Origin: a bacterium
GTDB taxonomy: Bacteria > Desulfobacterota_D > UBA1144
NCBI GenBank assembly: GCA_002701605.2
Contig: NZWF02000014.1
Span: forward strand, 36,881-44,005
Reading direction: 5' to 3'
DNA: 7,125 nt
Below are positions 5,555 to 7,125 of this stretch, piece by piece. The first letter of the stretch is position 1; every line of letters begins with the position of its first letter. The notes below the pieces were generated by a model. The model was given only the letters and a program-made list of their open reading frames with translations. It was not told the origin of the DNA and did not search any database. The position numbers and the translations under genes are program-made.

Positions 5555-7125
5555 ATGTTAAATAAAGATTTTTTAGATAAGATTCAATACTCGAACAAGG
5601 AGACAAACTTTTATTCATTACCTAAAGTAGCAAGTAAATATAATTTTGATTTAGATTTAATGCCTTACTCTTTAAGAATATTATTAGAGAATCTTGTCAG
5701 GAATTATGATGATAGAATAGTTGATGAAAAACTAATTAAAAAATTTATAACTAATAAAGATGATAAATTTGAAATTCCTTTCAGACCTTCCAGGGTAGTA
5801 TTACAAGATTTTACTGGAGTCCCTTGTGTAGCAGATTTAGCCGCCATGAGAGATGTTGTAAATTCTTTAGGAGAAGATACAAGTTCAATTAACCCATTAG
5901 TTCCCGTTGATTTGGTTATAGATCATTCAGTTCAAGTTGATCATTTTAAAGAGGAAAATTCTTTAATGTTAAATACTAAGCTCGAATTTGAGAGAAACCA
6001 AGAGAGGTATTCTTTTCTAAGGTGGGCTCAAACTGCATTTGAAAATTTTAGAGCTGTTCCACCAGGTAACGGAATTGTACACCAAGTAAATTTGGAGTAC
6101 TTGGCCAAATTGGTGCAAAAAGTTGAACAAGATAACAATGAAATTTCAATCCCAGATACACTCGTAGGGACTGATTCACATACCACAATGATTAATGGAA
6201 TCAGTGTACTTGGTTGGGGTGTTGGCGGTATTGAAGCTGAGGCAGCTATGTTAGGCCAACCGCTCTATTTTTTAATACCAGATGTAATTGGATTTAAATT
6301 AGAAGGTACACTGTGTGAGGGAGTTACTGCCACTGATCTTGTTTTAAACATAACTCAAATGTTGAGAGAAGAAGGGGTTGTAGGAAAATTTGTCGAATTT
6401 TATGGCCCTGGACTTGATAATCTTCCTTTGCCAGATAGAGCTACTATCGCAAACATGGCCCCAGAATATGGTGCTACAATGGGCTTTTTCCCAGTTGATC
6501 AAGAAGCATTAAATTATTTGAAGCTGACTGGTAGAACCCAAGAAGAAATTGATTTAGTTGAACAATATTATAAAAGTCAGAATAGTTTTAGAGATTCAAC
6601 CAGTAAAGATCCAGAATATTACAAGTCATTATATTTAAATTTAGAAACTGTTGAGCCAGCTTTAGCTGGACCTAAAAGACCTCAAGATAGAATATTATTA
6701 TCAGAAATGAAGTCTTCATTAAATTCTGAACTTAAAGTGAGAGAGGTTGACAGTATTAAGGAATATGAAATTCAAGGAACAGATGAAAAACTTAAAAACG
6801 GTTCTGTAGTTTTAGCTGCAATAACAAGTTGTACTAATACATCTAATCCATATGTGATGATTACTGCAGGTTTAGTTGCAAAGAAGGCAAATGATTTAGG
6901 CCTTAAAGTTCCATCATATGTTAAAACTAGTCTTGCTCCAGGATCAAAAGTGGTGGTTGATTATCTAAAAAATGCTGGTCTTCTGGATAGTCTTGCAGAT
7001 GTAGGTTTTAAGACTGTAGGTTTTGGTTGTACAACTTGCATTGGAAATAGTGGACCTTTGCCAGAAGAAGTTGGTGATGTAATTACTGAAAACTCTATGC
7101 ATGTTGCTGCTGTTTCAAGTGGAAA
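5555..7125 (+). CDS. acnA: Aconitate hydratase A, N-terminal part (cut by window end)
   Basis: Aconitase converts citrate to isocitrate through cis-aconitate in the TCA cycle, using a [4Fe-4S] cluster. The frame is open for 523 codons to the window edge. AcnA is usually about 890 aa, so roughly the last 40%, including the swivel domain, lies outside. The N-terminus reads [12 protein letters not shown] and continues into the AcnA pattern of YSLPKVA, then [11 protein letters not shown]. Further motifs are DHSVQVD (123-129), [21 protein letters not shown] (206-215), GVGGIEAEA, and the cluster cysteines Cys426 ([10 protein letters not shown]), Cys492 and Cys495 ([12 protein letters not shown]). 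Their spacing matches E. coli AcnA (Cys435, Cys501, Cys504) with a constant offset of nine. The single-chain AcnA/IRP1 layout distinguishes it from AcnB and from isopropylmalate isomerase LeuC. It is the only aconitase in the window and lies in line with rpiB. No frameshift is seen. Confidence 0.95.
   Translation, partial: MLNKDFLDKIQYSNKETNFYSLPKVASKYNFDLDLMPYSLRILLENLVRNYDDRIVDEKLIKKFITNKDDKFEIPFRPSRVVLQDFTGVPCVADLAAMRDVVNSLGEDTSSINPLVPVDLVIDHSVQVDHFKEENSLMLNTKLEFERNQERYSFLRWAQTAFENFRAVPPGNGIVHQVNLEYLAKLVQKVEQDNNEISIPDTLVGTDSHTTMINGISVLGWGVGGIEAEAAMLGQPLYFLIPDVIGFKLEGTLCEGVTATDLVLNITQMLREEGVVGKFVEFYGPGLDNLPLPDRATIANMAPEYGATMGFFPVDQEALNYLKLTGRTQEEIDLVEQYYKSQNSFRDSTSKDPEYYKSLYLNLETVEPALAGPKRPQDRILLSEMKSSLNSELKVREVDSIKEYEIQGTDEKLKNGSVVLAAITSCTNTSNPYVMITAGLVAKKANDLGLKVPSYVKTSLAPGSKVVVDYLKNAGLLDSLADVGFKTVGFGCTTCIGNSGPLPEEVGDVITENSMHVAAVSSG

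Noticed and set aside
1..7125. Mobile element, CRISPR array, tRNA or novel gene system
   Set aside because: No long direct or inverted repeats, transposase or integrase motifs, tRNA-like folds or foreign-looking composition were seen; the genes are conserved core functions.

Overview
The window is a low-G+C (about one third by eye), gene-dense stretch of bacterial chromosome that reads as housekeeping DNA. The best lineage clue is the 54-residue ribosomal protein L32. It has no cysteines and carries a 'DKKSGELK..H' tail, which resembles the zinc-free L32 of Alphaproteobacteria as I remember that family. Together with the AT bias, the very short gaps between genes and the direct gene-to-gene junctions, this suggests a streamlined, AT-rich alphaproteobacterium of the kind common in marine plankton (SAR11- or HIMB59-like). 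That placement is inference; I cannot name a species.

Layout. At the left edge the minus strand carries the N-terminal 49 codons of an unidentified single-pass membrane protein, which runs off the window. Across a 44-base gap and facing right is a 488-aa ATP-binding protein with two complete ABC domains of the peptide/nickel importer type. An 84-base gap follows, holding a good sigma-70-type promoter (TTGTAA, 16 bases, TATAAT). From there everything reads left to right with tiny gaps: rpmF (L32), fabD, fabG, acpP, fabF, rpiB and the first 523 codons of acnA, which is cut by the right edge. I see no convincing terminator inside this run, so it is probably one operon or a set of overlapping transcripts.

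How the genes work together. FabD loads malonyl groups onto the acyl carrier protein (AcpP), FabF condenses acyl and malonyl units, and FabG reduces the resulting beta-ketoacyl-ACP. This is the core of the type II fatty acid elongation cycle. L32 ties the cluster to growth and translation, as in many bacteria, but the usual plsX and fabH genes between rpmF and fabD are absent here. RpiB (pentose phosphate pathway) and AcnA (TCA cycle) extend the run into central carbon metabolism. All catalytic residues I looked for are present, and no pseudogene was found.

I found no tRNA, rRNA, CRISPR array, insertion sequence, phage gene or other mobile element, and no novel defence or biosynthetic system. 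The points worth a second look are the rpmF-fabD junction, the rpiB-acnA linkage, the orphan fused transporter ATPase, and a possible leaderless promoter for the left-edge gene.
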